From contig JABJAH010000037.1 in assembly GCA_018666155.1 (NCBI GenBank), positions 248,001 to 312,000 on the forward strand: 64,000 bases of DNA, in the 5' to 3' direction. Every line of letters begins with the position of its first letter. Positions within the stretch are counted from its first letter, which is position 1. The stretch is from Rhodospirillaceae bacterium (GTDB lineage: Bacteria > Pseudomonadota > Alphaproteobacteria > Rhodospirillales > Rhodospirillaceae). The notes beneath the pieces were generated by a model that had not been told where the DNA came from, made no database searches, and worked only from the letters and a program-made list of their open reading frames with translations. Of this stretch, positions 16,891 through 25,569 are shown piece after piece. A program made the position numbers and the translations under genes.

Positions 16891-18075
16891 ATGCTTCGCC
16901 AAGAGCCACACGCCGTCTTGCCGCAATCGTCTGTAAACGAACAGTCGCGGCAGGATTTTCTCAATCAATTGGGAAAGCATGTTCTCAACGAGATCACACC
17001 GGGAAACGCAGCCGCCTATCAAAAAAGGGTTTTGCCCCGGATCAAAACCGAAAAAGGGCGAGATCCAGAAAGCCGCCATGAGATTCGCAAGGAGATGGTG
17101 CGCGACCCCTATTATCAAATGACAAGTTCGTTCCAACGCACCGTTCAGGAAATGATGTGGAACTCGGTCGACGACACGATTCAGCGTCAGCTCCCTGAAT
17201 TGATTGCGACGGCGAAAACCATTCGCGACGGCGAAACGCTCGGATCTCTGAACCTCGAGCCAGGTTTTGAGATTCCACCTTACATTGCCGAGAACGATCA
17301 CCATTGTATGCCTGGCGGATATTCGGGTGACTTGGTCGATGACGACATCACTGCGGGCGCGCTCTACGACAAAGGCGCCTTTATTTACACACAAGGCTTA
17401 TTCGGTCCGCGCATGGATGGCATTGGCAGAGCCACGGCGCTGATGACCGCCTGTTCCTTTCCTAAATTGCAGCCGAAGAAGATTCTGGAGATCGGGTGCA
17501 CGGCCGGCGGGTCAACCACCGGACTAAAAATGGGATTCCCCGATGCGGAAGTCCACGCCATTGATGTCGGACCATCGGTCTTACGCTATGCCCATGCCCG
17601 AGCGGAAAGCATGGGGGTGGCCATTCACTTTCATCAAATGAGTGGAGAAGCCTTGACCTTTGACGACGCGAGCTTCGACTTGGTCAATTGCCCAGCGTCG
17701 TTCCACGAAATGTCACGCAGCGCGGTCTACAACGTCTTCAAAGAGGCTTTTCGCGTCTTGAAGCCCGGTGGTGTGTTCTTATTGTCTGAGCTGCCTCCGT
17801 ACGAAGGTGTGGATCCGTGGACCCAGTTTGTTCGCGATTGGGATACTTACAACAACAACGAGCCGTTCTGGGGCACCCTCCATGAAATGAACTTCGCCGA
17901 AGTCGCAGAAACTGCGGGCTTTGATCGCGCCGACTATTGGGAGGGCACAGGACCCGGCATCGCCGAAGCCAATCAACTGACCGGTGCCGTTGAAGTGCAG
18001 AACAAGAAGTTTATGGGCTCCACCCGTGGTGGTGGTCAGGCCTGGTACGCCCACATGACAAAGCGCGCGAGTTAA
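16891..18075 (+). CDS. SAM-dependent methyltransferase, first of three paralogues
   Basis: A 394-residue protein with an extra N-terminal domain of about 190 residues before a class I methyltransferase core. The N-terminal part contains the block QEMMWNSVDD (86-95) and a His-rich signature ENDHHCMPGGY (134-144) found also in the gene at 21735. The core has SAM motif I KILEIGCTAGGSTTGLKMGF (197 onward) and the post-motif LNPGG-type RVLKPGGVFLL. Substrate unknown; the conserved DHHCM block suggests a metal or substrate site peculiar to this subfamily. A 107-residue protein and a bicupin follow within 12 and about 17 bases, so it opens an operon. Confidence 0.85.
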   Translation: MLRQEPHAVLPQSSVNEQSRQDFLNQLGKHVLNEITPGNAAAYQKRVLPRIKTEKGRDPESRHEIRKEMVRDPYYQMTSSFQRTVQEMMWNSVDDTIQRQLPELIATAKTIRDGETLGSLNLEPGFEIPPYIAENDHHCMPGGYSGDLVDDDITAGALYDKGAFIYTQGLFGPRMDGIGRATALMTACSFPKLQPKKILEIGCTAGGSTTGLKMGFPDAEVHAIDVGPSVLRYAHARAESMGVAIHFHQMSGEALTFDDASFDLVNCPASFHEMSRSAVYNVFKEAFRVLKPGGVFLLSELPPYEGVDPWTQFVRDWDTYNNNEPFWGTLHEMNFAEVAETAGFDRADYWEGTGPGIAEANQLTGAVEVQNKKFMGSTRGGGQAWYAHMTKRAS

Positions 18076-18087
18076 TACACCAACCCG

Positions 18088-18411
18088 ATGACTGAAAAAA
18101 TCACCACGCCCAGACCCGCTCAAGGCAAGCGCCCTCAATACTTCGATGATCCCAATATGGATCAAATGCACGCCATGATTATTGCTCTGGCGACGGAAGT
18201 CTCCGTGCTGACGGATCGGTTCGACACCATTGAGCGCGTGCTCGAAGACAAAGGAGCTGTCAGCCGTGCCGACATCGAAGGTTGGGAACCAGATGAAGAC
18301 GCCTGGGAAGATCGTCGCGAGAAAAGAGATCAACTCATCCGACGACTTTTCCGCAGCACCCGTGAATCCCGCACAACGCTAGAAGGCCAAGACGGCCCGG
18401 CGGACGAGTAA
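18088..18411 (+). CDS. Small acidic/basic helical protein of unknown function
   Basis: A 107-residue protein I do not recognise. The centre (about 22-60) is helical with coiled-coil heptads (MDQMHAMIIALATEVSVLTD). The rest is highly charged (WEDRREKRDQLIRRLF). It has no signal peptide or membrane segment. It lies 12 bases after the methyltransferase and about 17 bases before the bicupin gene, so it is probably cotranscribed and may be an accessory subunit of one of them. Codon use and base composition match the neighbours. Confidence 0.65.
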   Translation: MTEKITTPRPAQGKRPQYFDDPNMDQMHAMIIALATEVSVLTDRFDTIERVLEDKGAVSRADIEGWEPDEDAWEDRREKRDQLIRRLFRSTRESRTTLEGQDGPADE

Positions 18412-18428
18412 CAGAAGGATCGTTGGCT

Positions 18429-19277
18429 ATGGCCCGACCACATATTGAGTTTATTCAAACCCAGGCTGTTAGCTGGAGCACGCTCGGCGATGACTCTGCC
18501 CGACCCGGCACCGAGGTTAAGCTGCTGAGTCATGACACCGATTCCAAAGCAGTCACGGTGATTTTGCGCTACCCCGCGGGCTGGTCTTTGGATCAAGAGC
18601 ATCATGTGGACAGCGACGAAGAGCTCTACGTCCTGTCAGGCACGTTGACGATCAACGACACACTCTACGAAGAAGGCGATTACGCTTTTCTGCCGGCCGG
18701 GTTTCCGCGCTCGACAATGGCGACGAGTGACGGTGCCGATGTTATGACCTTTTTCGAAGGGGCCCATAACCGTGTTGCCGGAACGGCCCCGGATGGACTC
18801 TACGACGGGCGCAAGCTGGTCGCCCGTGTTCAATCCAAGTCAGTGGCCTGGGGTGGCGCAAACGACCCCAAAGTCGCGTCAGCGGGCGTGAAGTATTTGG
18901 CCCTTTCGCGGGACCCGGACACCGGCGACACCACATGGCTGCTGGATATCGATGAAACAGGCATGACTGGAGAGGTCAACCGGCTAGAAACACACCCGGT
19001 TGTCGAGGAAGTCTTTGTGGTGTCCGGCGAAATGCACATGCCGATGGGTGTTCTAAAGAAGGGCGCCTACTTCTGGCGGCCACCCGGCATTTCTCACGGG
19101 CCGGTGGGGACAAAAACCGGCGCGCTGGGCCTATTCCGCTGCAAAGGTGGTCCGCTGACGACTGAGTGGTCCGAGGACGCCCACCCGGTTCAATGGAATG
19201 CGCCCTACGATCCCATTCTCCCCGAGGCGGTTGCGGCGAGTCTTTCGCCGGACTACGACGCGACCCAGCCTTACTAG
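18429..19277 (+). CDS. Bicupin protein (DUF4437/ChrR-cupin-like)
   Basis: About 282 residues in two cupin halves. The first half has EHHVDSDEELYVLSGTL and YAFLPAGFPRST; the second has LETHPVVEEVFVVSGEMHM and GAYFWRPPGISHGP. The His/Glu residues that bind metal in cupins are present in both. The ATG at 18429 is taken over a TTG 6 bases earlier because it is spaced better from the AGAAGGA ribosome site. Relatives include DUF4437 and ChrR-type cupins that may isomerise or oxidise small metabolites. It belongs to the short operon begun by the methyltransferase at 16891. Confidence 0.75.
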   Translation: MARPHIEFIQTQAVSWSTLGDDSARPGTEVKLLSHDTDSKAVTVILRYPAGWSLDQEHHVDSDEELYVLSGTLTINDTLYEEGDYAFLPAGFPRSTMATSDGADVMTFFEGAHNRVAGTAPDGLYDGRKLVARVQSKSVAWGGANDPKVASAGVKYLALSRDPDTGDTTWLLDIDETGMTGEVNRLETHPVVEEVFVVSGEMHMPMGVLKKGAYFWRPPGISHGPVGTKTGALGLFRCKGGPLTTEWSEDAHPVQWNAPYDPILPEAVAASLSPDYDATQPY

Positions 19278-19395
19278 TCAATTCTTTGTAATTGGGACTT
19301 TCGAGGCGTCTGTTTTCGCTGCGTAACGTGACACTCGCCCCGAGCGACTGAGAAGGCTAGTCTGCCTGCCAGAATCGCATAAAGGGGAGCGCATC

Positions 19396-21093
19396 ATGGC
19401 CGCAAAAGTCCGCAAAGGTTTCGTCAACGTCGGGGCTGGGCAGGTCCATTATCGGGCGGCAGGGTCAGGACCTCCGGTCATTCTACTACATGACTCGCCA
19501 CGCTCTTCTGTTCTCCACCTGCCTTTGGTCGAGCATTTTTCAGACCGTTTCACGACCATTGCTATCGATACTCCGGGATACGGCAATTCGACCGCTCTGC
19601 CGCCAGAGCCGCGCCCTGAAATTGCCGATTTCTCAAACGCCTTGGCCGATACCATTCTTGGGTTCGGCGTCGAGCGCTGCCCGGTCTATGGGTTTCACAC
19701 TAGCTCAAAAATCCTTCTCGACTTTGCCGCCAACCACCCAGAACGCGTCGCCGTCGCCATCATGGACGGATTGTCGCTACCCGCCGGCGACACGGACCAT
19801 GCCTTCATCAATAGCTACATGCAGCCGTTTAAAGTCACAGGTACAGGTAGTTACCTGGCAGAAGAATGGACACGGGTGCGCGACTTCCAACGCTGGTTCC
19901 CTTGGTTTGCAAAATCAAAGGCGACACGTTTGCCCATGGCGCAGCGGGATATGAAATACATGCAGAGCTACAGCATGGATTTGTTTATGGCTGGGCCTCA
20001 CTTCTCCGACGCCTACTCTGCGGCGATGCGCTACAAGGCTGTTTCCGTGGTGCCGACATTATCGGCCCGCTGTGTGTTCATGGCTCGCGAAGATGACGTG
20101 CTTTATTCCTTTCTCGACAGCCTTCCCGATCCTCTGCCTGACGGCAGCACCATTGAACGCATGTCGCCAGACCGCGATGCCTGGAAAGCGCGGATGGGCG
20201 AGCTGTTCAACGAATATGCAGACTTTGACGGCGCCGGCGATTTTGCTCCGCCGGACCCCTTAAAAGACCCGCTTAGCGGCGGTGCCGTCACCAGAGGTTA
20301 TGTGGACGCCGGGTCTGGTCAGATTTTGGTGCGTCGCGCCGGTCACGGAACGGGAACACCGGTGGTGTTCTTGCACGACTTGCCGGGCAGCGCGCGCGCC
20401 GATGAAACCTATCTTAAAGCACTCGGTCAGGGACGACCGGCGTTCGGTCTTGATCTTCCGGGGTGCAACGACTCCGACGCCTTGGACCAAGCTGACGCGA
20501 GCAGCTACGCCGCCACACTCCTGGCCGCGATCGACGCCCTAGGATTAAAAGACTTCGACTTGGTGGCGGATGGTCTCAGCACACCCATCGCCCTCACTCT
20601 CGCCAAACAATCGGGGAGCCGCGTCCGTCGTCTAGTGCTCGATGCCGTTGCTTTACCGGAGTCCGATCTCAGCGCGGAAATGAAAGTGAATTACCTACCT
20701 GACTTGCGCCCGCAGATGGACGGTACGCACCTGCACCGCTGCTGGCACATGCTGCGCGATCAATCGGTGCATTGGCCGTGGTACGACGGTGGAGTCGATG
20801 CCATCCGCAAAATAGCACCGGACCTCGACCCCCAGACACTGCATATGCGTCTCGTCGACACAATGAAACAATGGGACCACGCGGGTGATGCCATCGCGGC
20901 CGCGCTCGATGCGGACGGCCGAGGCAGCCTTAAAGATATCTCTGCACCAACGATGGTGTTCGAAACCGAAGACGATGCCCGCTACCGCTGGGCGGGTGAG
21001 GCCGTGAAAGGTCTATCGAACGGCATACAAGCGACACGGCCGGCTGATCCGACCGCCAGAGCACGTGCGGTCCTTAGTTTCCTAGAAGGATAA
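19396..21093 (+). CDS. Tandem alpha/beta-hydrolase-fold protein with altered nucleophiles
   Basis: A 565-residue protein with two alpha/beta-hydrolase domains, about 8-285 and 298-565. Both open with the typical GxxVILLHDxPxSS-type oxyanion loop (PPVILLHDSPRSS and TPVVFLHDLPGSA). The nucleophile elbow, normally G-x-S-x-G, reads GFHTS in the first domain (His101 at the Ser position) and VADGLST in the second (Gly393 at the Ser position). Neither domain therefore has a classical serine nucleophile. Possibly it acts by another mechanism, as in cofactor-less dioxygenases or lyases, or it binds ligand. A strong AAGGGGAG ribosome site precedes the ATG. A VOC gene follows after 54 bases. Confidence 0.8.
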   Translation: MAAKVRKGFVNVGAGQVHYRAAGSGPPVILLHDSPRSSVLHLPLVEHFSDRFTTIAIDTPGYGNSTALPPEPRPEIADFSNALADTILGFGVERCPVYGFHTSSKILLDFAANHPERVAVAIMDGLSLPAGDTDHAFINSYMQPFKVTGTGSYLAEEWTRVRDFQRWFPWFAKSKATRLPMAQRDMKYMQSYSMDLFMAGPHFSDAYSAAMRYKAVSVVPTLSARCVFMAREDDVLYSFLDSLPDPLPDGSTIERMSPDRDAWKARMGELFNEYADFDGAGDFAPPDPLKDPLSGGAVTRGYVDAGSGQILVRRAGHGTGTPVVFLHDLPGSARADETYLKALGQGRPAFGLDLPGCNDSDALDQADASSYAATLLAAIDALGLKDFDLVADGLSTPIALTLAKQSGSRVRRLVLDAVALPESDLSAEMKVNYLPDLRPQMDGTHLHRCWHMLRDQSVHWPWYDGGVDAIRKIAPDLDPQTLHMRLVDTMKQWDHAGDAIAAALDADGRGSLKDISAPTMVFETEDDARYRWAGEAVKGLSNGIQATRPADPTARARAVLSFLEG

Positions 21094-21147
21094 TGCGGTG
21101 CAAAGACTAAGGTTGGTCGTCTATCGCCAGTTCGTCGGAATCCACCG

Positions 21148-21633
21148 ATGACAGACACCACCAGCACCCTGCGCCGGGCGACTTTGCTGGTGCGTGATAT
21201 AGAACGGTCTCTTGCCTTCTATAGCGGTGTGTTTGGTTTATCGCCCTACGCCGAGCTGACCGTCGGATTAGATCGCGTGCCGTTCTTCCCCGTTGGCGCA
21301 GAACCACGCGGCGGCAATGGTCGCTTTGTCATTCTTAAGGGCGAGAACCCGCTGGTGGGCATGATCGGCCTCATGGAGATGCAAGACCCGCCATTGCCAG
21401 AACCTGACCACAATATCCGTCGCCTCGGCATCGGCAGCGTCGCTTTGGTTTTATCAACATCAAACGCGGACGCCGCGGCAAGTGCGGTCACGGAGCTGGG
21501 CGGAGAAATCCTCATGCCCGTCACCGAAGCCCGCAACCTGGGCGACGAGGCCGGGGATTTTGTCCCCGTCCGGCTGTTTATGGCCCAAGACCCCGATGGT
21601 TACTTTCTGGAGGTGTTTGAGCCTCTCTCTTGA
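21148..21633 (+). CDS. VOC family protein, single domain
   Basis: A 161-residue protein with one VOC domain, starting LRRATLLVRDIERSLAFYSG and ending FMAQDPDGYFLEVFEPLS. Its opening is close to that of the exported VOC protein at 6665 and the double-VOC proteins at 29707 and 30693 (R-x-T/A-T-L-L/I-V-R/S-D-I-E-R-S), so these form one paralogous group. No export signal is present. It lies between the double hydrolase and the second methyltransferase, about 100 bases before the latter. The final D-P-D-G-Y-F-L-E-V supplies the family's usual metal-binding Glu. Substrate unknown. Confidence 0.85.
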   Translation: MTDTTSTLRRATLLVRDIERSLAFYSGVFGLSPYAELTVGLDRVPFFPVGAEPRGGNGRFVILKGENPLVGMIGLMEMQDPPLPEPDHNIRRLGIGSVALVLSTSNADAAASAVTELGGEILMPVTEARNLGDEAGDFVPVRLFMAQDPDGYFLEVFEPLS

Positions 21634-21734
21634 GCCCTGTGTAGGCGCCTTTTCCGTAGGGTTTCATGCATCGGCGCAATGGCTTACCTTTGCGCCCGAA
21701 GTGCACGGCCTTTCTCAATCGGAGATCAGTGACA

Positions 21735-22910
21735 ATGCGCGAACAAGCCGCCCACCCGATGATGCCGGTACCGACCCATGATGAGGCGGCACGTACGGAC
21801 TTCGTCTATCACCTGTCCAACTTCATTCGCAGCGACATCACACCGCATAACAAAACTGTGTACGAGCAAACCGTGCGGCCCGCCTTCGTAAAAAGCCATG
21901 GTCGCGCGCCCAAGACTCGTCAGGAAGTGCGGAAGGCGATGCTGCCGACGCGCGAATACCGCATGTCCAGCGCGTTGCAACGCTGCTCGCAAGAAATGAT
22001 GTGGAGCTCTGTGGCAGAAACGGTGGAACGGCAGCTGCCCGATATGATTACCCATTTTCGCAACATTGCTGGAGGTCCGGTGAAAGGCAGTCTGACGCTT
22101 AATCCAGAGATGCCGATCCCCTCTTACCTTGATGAGAATCATCATCACTGCATGGCCGGCGGCTATCATACGGAAGTCACAGAGGACGACGTTGGCATGG
22201 GGGCCGTCTATGACCGCGGCGCGTTCATTTATGTCGACGGCAATTTTGGGCCGCGCAATGATGGCCTGGGTGTCGCTCTCACCAAATACATCCAAACGCG
22301 GTTTAGGGGTTTTAAACCAACCCGCATTCTTGATATGGGCTGCACCGTCGGCGCCTCGACCGTGGCGTTGAAGGAAGGATTCCCCGACGCAGAAGTTTGG
22401 GGCATCGATACCGGTGGACCATGCTTGCGCTACGGCCACGGCCGGGCAGAGCACCTCGGTGTTGCAGTGAACTACTCACAACAAAATGCCGAGCATACGG
22501 ATTTCGATGATCAATCCTTTGATCTGGTGGTTTCCGCCGGCGTGCTGCACGAGACCGGGCACCAAGCGACATTAAACGTGCTCAAGGAAAGCCGACGGCT
22601 TCTCAAGCCAGGCGGCATAATGGTCCATCAGGAAATCCAACCCTACCGCCATGAAGACCCCTGGCTTGATTTCACCCGCGATTGGGATTCCTTCAACAAC
22701 AACGAACCATTCTGGGGCACCATTCTGGATATGGATTTGCCCGCTGTCGCCAAGACCCAAGGCTGGAACGACGACGACGTGTTTTCGGAAATCGGTTTTG
22801 GTCCCGCCGAAGCCCATAGCATCCAACCCGAAGTGGAAGCGGAAAAAGTGATGGGCGCATCACGCGGCGCACGCGGCATGAGTTATCTCTGCGGCACAAG
22901 ATCCAGCTAA
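21735..22910 (+). CDS. SAM-dependent methyltransferase, second of three paralogues
   Basis: A 391-residue paralogue of the gene at 16891. From the ATG at 21735, which has a GGAGA site 9 bases upstream, the blocks QEMMW (86-90) and ENHHHCMAGGY (134-144) fall at the same residue numbers as in that protein, supporting the start. The methyltransferase core carries RILDMGCTVGASTVALKEGF and RLLKPGGIMVH, then NNNEPFWGTI, also shared. A start at 21666 would break this register. It is followed after 9 bases by an FAD-linked oxidase gene and then a TRAP binding protein, so it belongs to an apparent catabolic operon. Confidence 0.85.
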   Translation: MREQAAHPMMPVPTHDEAARTDFVYHLSNFIRSDITPHNKTVYEQTVRPAFVKSHGRAPKTRQEVRKAMLPTREYRMSSALQRCSQEMMWSSVAETVERQLPDMITHFRNIAGGPVKGSLTLNPEMPIPSYLDENHHHCMAGGYHTEVTEDDVGMGAVYDRGAFIYVDGNFGPRNDGLGVALTKYIQTRFRGFKPTRILDMGCTVGASTVALKEGFPDAEVWGIDTGGPCLRYGHGRAEHLGVAVNYSQQNAEHTDFDDQSFDLVVSAGVLHETGHQATLNVLKESRRLLKPGGIMVHQEIQPYRHEDPWLDFTRDWDSFNNNEPFWGTILDMDLPAVAKTQGWNDDDVFSEIGFGPAEAHSIQPEVEAEKVMGASRGARGMSYLCGTRSS

Positions 22911-22919
22911 GCCCTTTTC

Positions 22920-24497
22920 GTGAATACCCCGCCTGTTGAGACCGTCCTTGCTGCGCTAGCGAACTCGCTCGGCGTTGACCATGTGCTGACAGACGATGCG
23001 GCCCTGGCGTATGTCTCGACCGACTTGTTTTATGAGGGAGCGCCGCCCTGCGCAGTCATTCGCCCAGGATCAGTTGAGCAACTGGCTGATGCCGTGCGCG
23101 AAATCACCGGCGCTGGGTTGGCCGTCGTGCCACGCGGAGGCGGCCTGTCCTACTCCGCCGGTTACCTCGCTGACCGCAGTGATGCGGTGGTGATCGACAC
23201 CCGGCGTCTCAACCATATTCTCGAAATCAATGAAGAGGACATGTTTGTCACCGTCGAAACCGGGGTGACGTGGGCAGTCCTCGACGCAGCCTTAGCGGCA
23301 CGCGGTTTACGTACGCCTTTCTGGGGCACCGGCTCAGGCAAGCATGCAACAGTCGGTGCGACGCTTTCACAAAATGGAATTAACTACGGCTCCGGCCAGT
23401 ATGGCTTCGCCGCGCAATCCGTCATCGGCCTGGACATCGTGACCGCGGACGGCGGCCTTATGACAACCGGGTCTGGCGGCAACGACCAAAGTGCAACACC
23501 TTTTCTGCGCCACTATGGACCAGACCTCACGGGTCTCTTCATCGGTGACTGCGGCGCCCTTGGCGTCAAAGCCAAAGCAACATTGCAATTGATCCAGCGT
23601 CCGGCCGTCACACGTTATGCGGCTTACGAATATGAGTCATCGGATCTTTTCTGTGACGCGCTGAGCAACATCGCCCGCTGCCAAGTGGTGTCGGAGTGCT
23701 TTGGTTTTGATCCTGGCTTTACTTCTATGAGGACCACCTACGCGGGGATCAAAGACGGCCTCAAACTTCTGGGCGGCGTCGCAAAATCAGCGGCGTCTCT
23801 TGGTCAGGGCTTGAAAGAAGCGTTCAAAATCGCCGCGGCGGGACGCACCTATCTCGAGGGTATCCAGTATTCGATTCACATTACTGTCGATGGTCGCGAT
23901 GAGGAGGATGCAGCGTCACGCATGAGTGTCGCGAAGCAGGTTCTAGGTAAGCAGGGAACAGAGATTGAAGCCAGCGTGCCCAAAGTGATGCGCGGCACAC
24001 CATTTCCTGACCCGACAATTATCCTTGGGCACAATGGTGAACTCTGGGTGCCGATGCATGGTGTCGTGCCCCACTCTCAACTCAAAACGCTGCTGAAAAA
24101 TCTAGATCAGTATATGGACGGCCAGAAAGACATCATCGATTCACACGACATCGCCTGGGCAATCACAACGGTTCCGGCCGGACCATCCGGTGTATTGGTC
24201 GAACCGAATTTGTACTGGCGCGACGAACGCTCAGCCTTGACGGAAAGCTATTTGTCAGAGAGTTACCTCGATCAAAAACAAAAATACGCGGCCGATGCGA
24301 GCGCCAGGGCCGCGGTGCGCCAACTGCGGGAAGGTATGATCGACGTCTTTCGCGCTTTGGGCGCGGCCCATTTGCAAATCGGGCGGGTTTATCCCTATCT
24401 GGAGAGTCGCAGCCCAGCGGTGCAAGCGCTGCTCAAGGCCCTTAAAGCACAGCTTGACCCGCAGGGCCGCATGAACCCAGGATCACTGGGTTTATGA
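22920..24497 (+). CDS. FAD-linked oxidase (vanillyl-alcohol-oxidase/GlcD superfamily)
   Basis: A 525-residue flavoprotein with a GTG start. The PCMH-type FAD domain is clear: VVPRGGGLSYSAGY, then VTVETGVTWAVLDAALAARG, GTGSGKHATVGATLSQNG, and GDCGALGVKAKATLQL. The C-terminal substrate domain ends with the family tail LDPQGRMNPGSLG. Members oxidise hydroxyacids, phenols or sugars and pass electrons to O2 or a carrier. A paralogue of similar length lies at 33741 on the other strand. The stop codon overlaps the start of the following DctP gene by four bases (ATGA), so the two are translationally coupled, suggesting that the bound ligand is related to the oxidase substrate. Confidence 0.88.
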   Translation: MNTPPVETVLAALANSLGVDHVLTDDAALAYVSTDLFYEGAPPCAVIRPGSVEQLADAVREITGAGLAVVPRGGGLSYSAGYLADRSDAVVIDTRRLNHILEINEEDMFVTVETGVTWAVLDAALAARGLRTPFWGTGSGKHATVGATLSQNGINYGSGQYGFAAQSVIGLDIVTADGGLMTTGSGGNDQSATPFLRHYGPDLTGLFIGDCGALGVKAKATLQLIQRPAVTRYAAYEYESSDLFCDALSNIARCQVVSECFGFDPGFTSMRTTYAGIKDGLKLLGGVAKSAASLGQGLKEAFKIAAAGRTYLEGIQYSIHITVDGRDEEDAASRMSVAKQVLGKQGTEIEASVPKVMRGTPFPDPTIILGHNGELWVPMHGVVPHSQLKTLLKNLDQYMDGQKDIIDSHDIAWAITTVPAGPSGVLVEPNLYWRDERSALTESYLSESYLDQKQKYAADASARAAVRQLREGMIDVFRALGAAHLQIGRVYPYLESRSPAVQALLKALKAQLDPQGRMNPGSLGL

Positions 24498-25528
24498 ATG
24501 TGGGTATTGGGAGATTTATCGTGCGCCGGTTCGCCATCATCGTAATGCTAGCCGTGTTGCCGGTGCCGAGTATGGCAGCAGACAAAATACCTATGACAAT
24601 TGCCGCCTTCTCCACGCCGGCGCTGGCCTCCGACCAATTTTATCGAAACATGGGTGCGTACATAGCTGACGCTCCCGATGAGCCATTTGATGTCAAACTT
24701 TTGGTGCGCGGCGAACTGGGGTCAGACGAAGCACACTTCTACGCCCTGCGCCGCGGGCGGATTCAAATTGCCGGGGTTGGCTTTCAGTCGGTCGCGACCG
24801 CGGTGCCGGAACTCACCGTTCTCAATGCCGCTTACCTTCTTGAGTCCTGGCCCGAAGTCGATTTCGTTTACGAAACCGCAGTCGTGCCCTTTATCAATGC
24901 GCTCCTCGCGGAGCACGGTATTGTCGGCCTCCGCCTGTTCGGGGCCGCGTGGCATGGCATTTACGCCAAGACCCCGATTTATGTTCCAACCGATGCGGTC
25001 GGTCGGCGCTTCCGCGCCTTGATTGATCCGGCATCCCAACTGTTTGTACGGGCGTTGGGTGCCGATACCTTTCAGGTCGCGTCAACGGAAGTGGTGACAG
25101 CATTGCAAACGGGCCTGATCGAAGCCGGTGAAACCAACTCCCACGTATACAATATTACAGGTACGTCGAATGATGCGCCGTTCTTTACCCGCACACGAAA
25201 CACACCAACAGTGATCGCGATTTTGGCGAACAAACCGTGGTTCGATGAACTGACGCCGGCTCAACAGCAACGCGTGATGACCGCTCACCCGTCCATGGTG
25301 GAGTCTGGAACCGCATTGCGCGCCGATGAAGAACGCCTGCTAGCGGAAGCGGCGGCCAGTCACGTCACCGTTATTGAACCCACCACGGAGCAACTGGCCC
25401 TGTGGCGCGCTGTCGGCCTTTCCACGCATCAGGCCCTCATCGATGAAGTTGGCGGGCGAGCTCAAGAGCTGTACGACATGGTCATGGCCGCCAAAGCAGA
25501 CTTCCGCGCCCTCAATGCCGCCAACTAG
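24494..25528 (+). CDS. TRAP-type (DctP-like) periplasmic substrate-binding protein, orphan
   Basis: A 344-residue secreted binding protein starting inside the stop of the FAD oxidase gene. The signal peptide is RFAIIVMLAVLPVPSMA. It shares with the orphan DctP at 5634 the RGELGSD, RRGRIQ and TALQTGLIEAGE elements. The ligand pocket arginine is probably in GRRFRALIDPASQLFVRAL. There are no dctQ/dctM genes; an MFS transporter follows instead after 41 bases. The coupling with an oxidase argues for periplasmic capture of a small organic acid, but no importer is visible. Confidence 0.85.
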   Translation: MNVGIGRFIVRRFAIIVMLAVLPVPSMAADKIPMTIAAFSTPALASDQFYRNMGAYIADAPDEPFDVKLLVRGELGSDEAHFYALRRGRIQIAGVGFQSVATAVPELTVLNAAYLLESWPEVDFVYETAVVPFINALLAEHGIVGLRLFGAAWHGIYAKTPIYVPTDAVGRRFRALIDPASQLFVRALGADTFQVASTEVVTALQTGLIEAGETNSHVYNITGTSNDAPFFTRTRNTPTVIAILANKPWFDELTPAQQQRVMTAHPSMVESGTALRADEERLLAEAAASHVTVIEPTTEQLALWRAVGLSTHQALIDEVGGRAQELYDMVMAAKADFRALNAAN

Positions 25529-25569
25529 TCGGATAACGACGCATTAACGCGTCCATGTCATAAAACGGG

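Noticed and set aside
16783..17394. A 203-codon minus-strand frame
   Set aside because: It is antisense to the first methyltransferase gene, with no motif of its own and no ribosome site.
21726..22454. A 242-codon open frame on the minus strand
   Set aside because: It lies opposite the second methyltransferase gene. The plus strand shows strong family motifs at these bases, and the minus frame has no recognisable domain, so it is a shadow of GC-rich coding.
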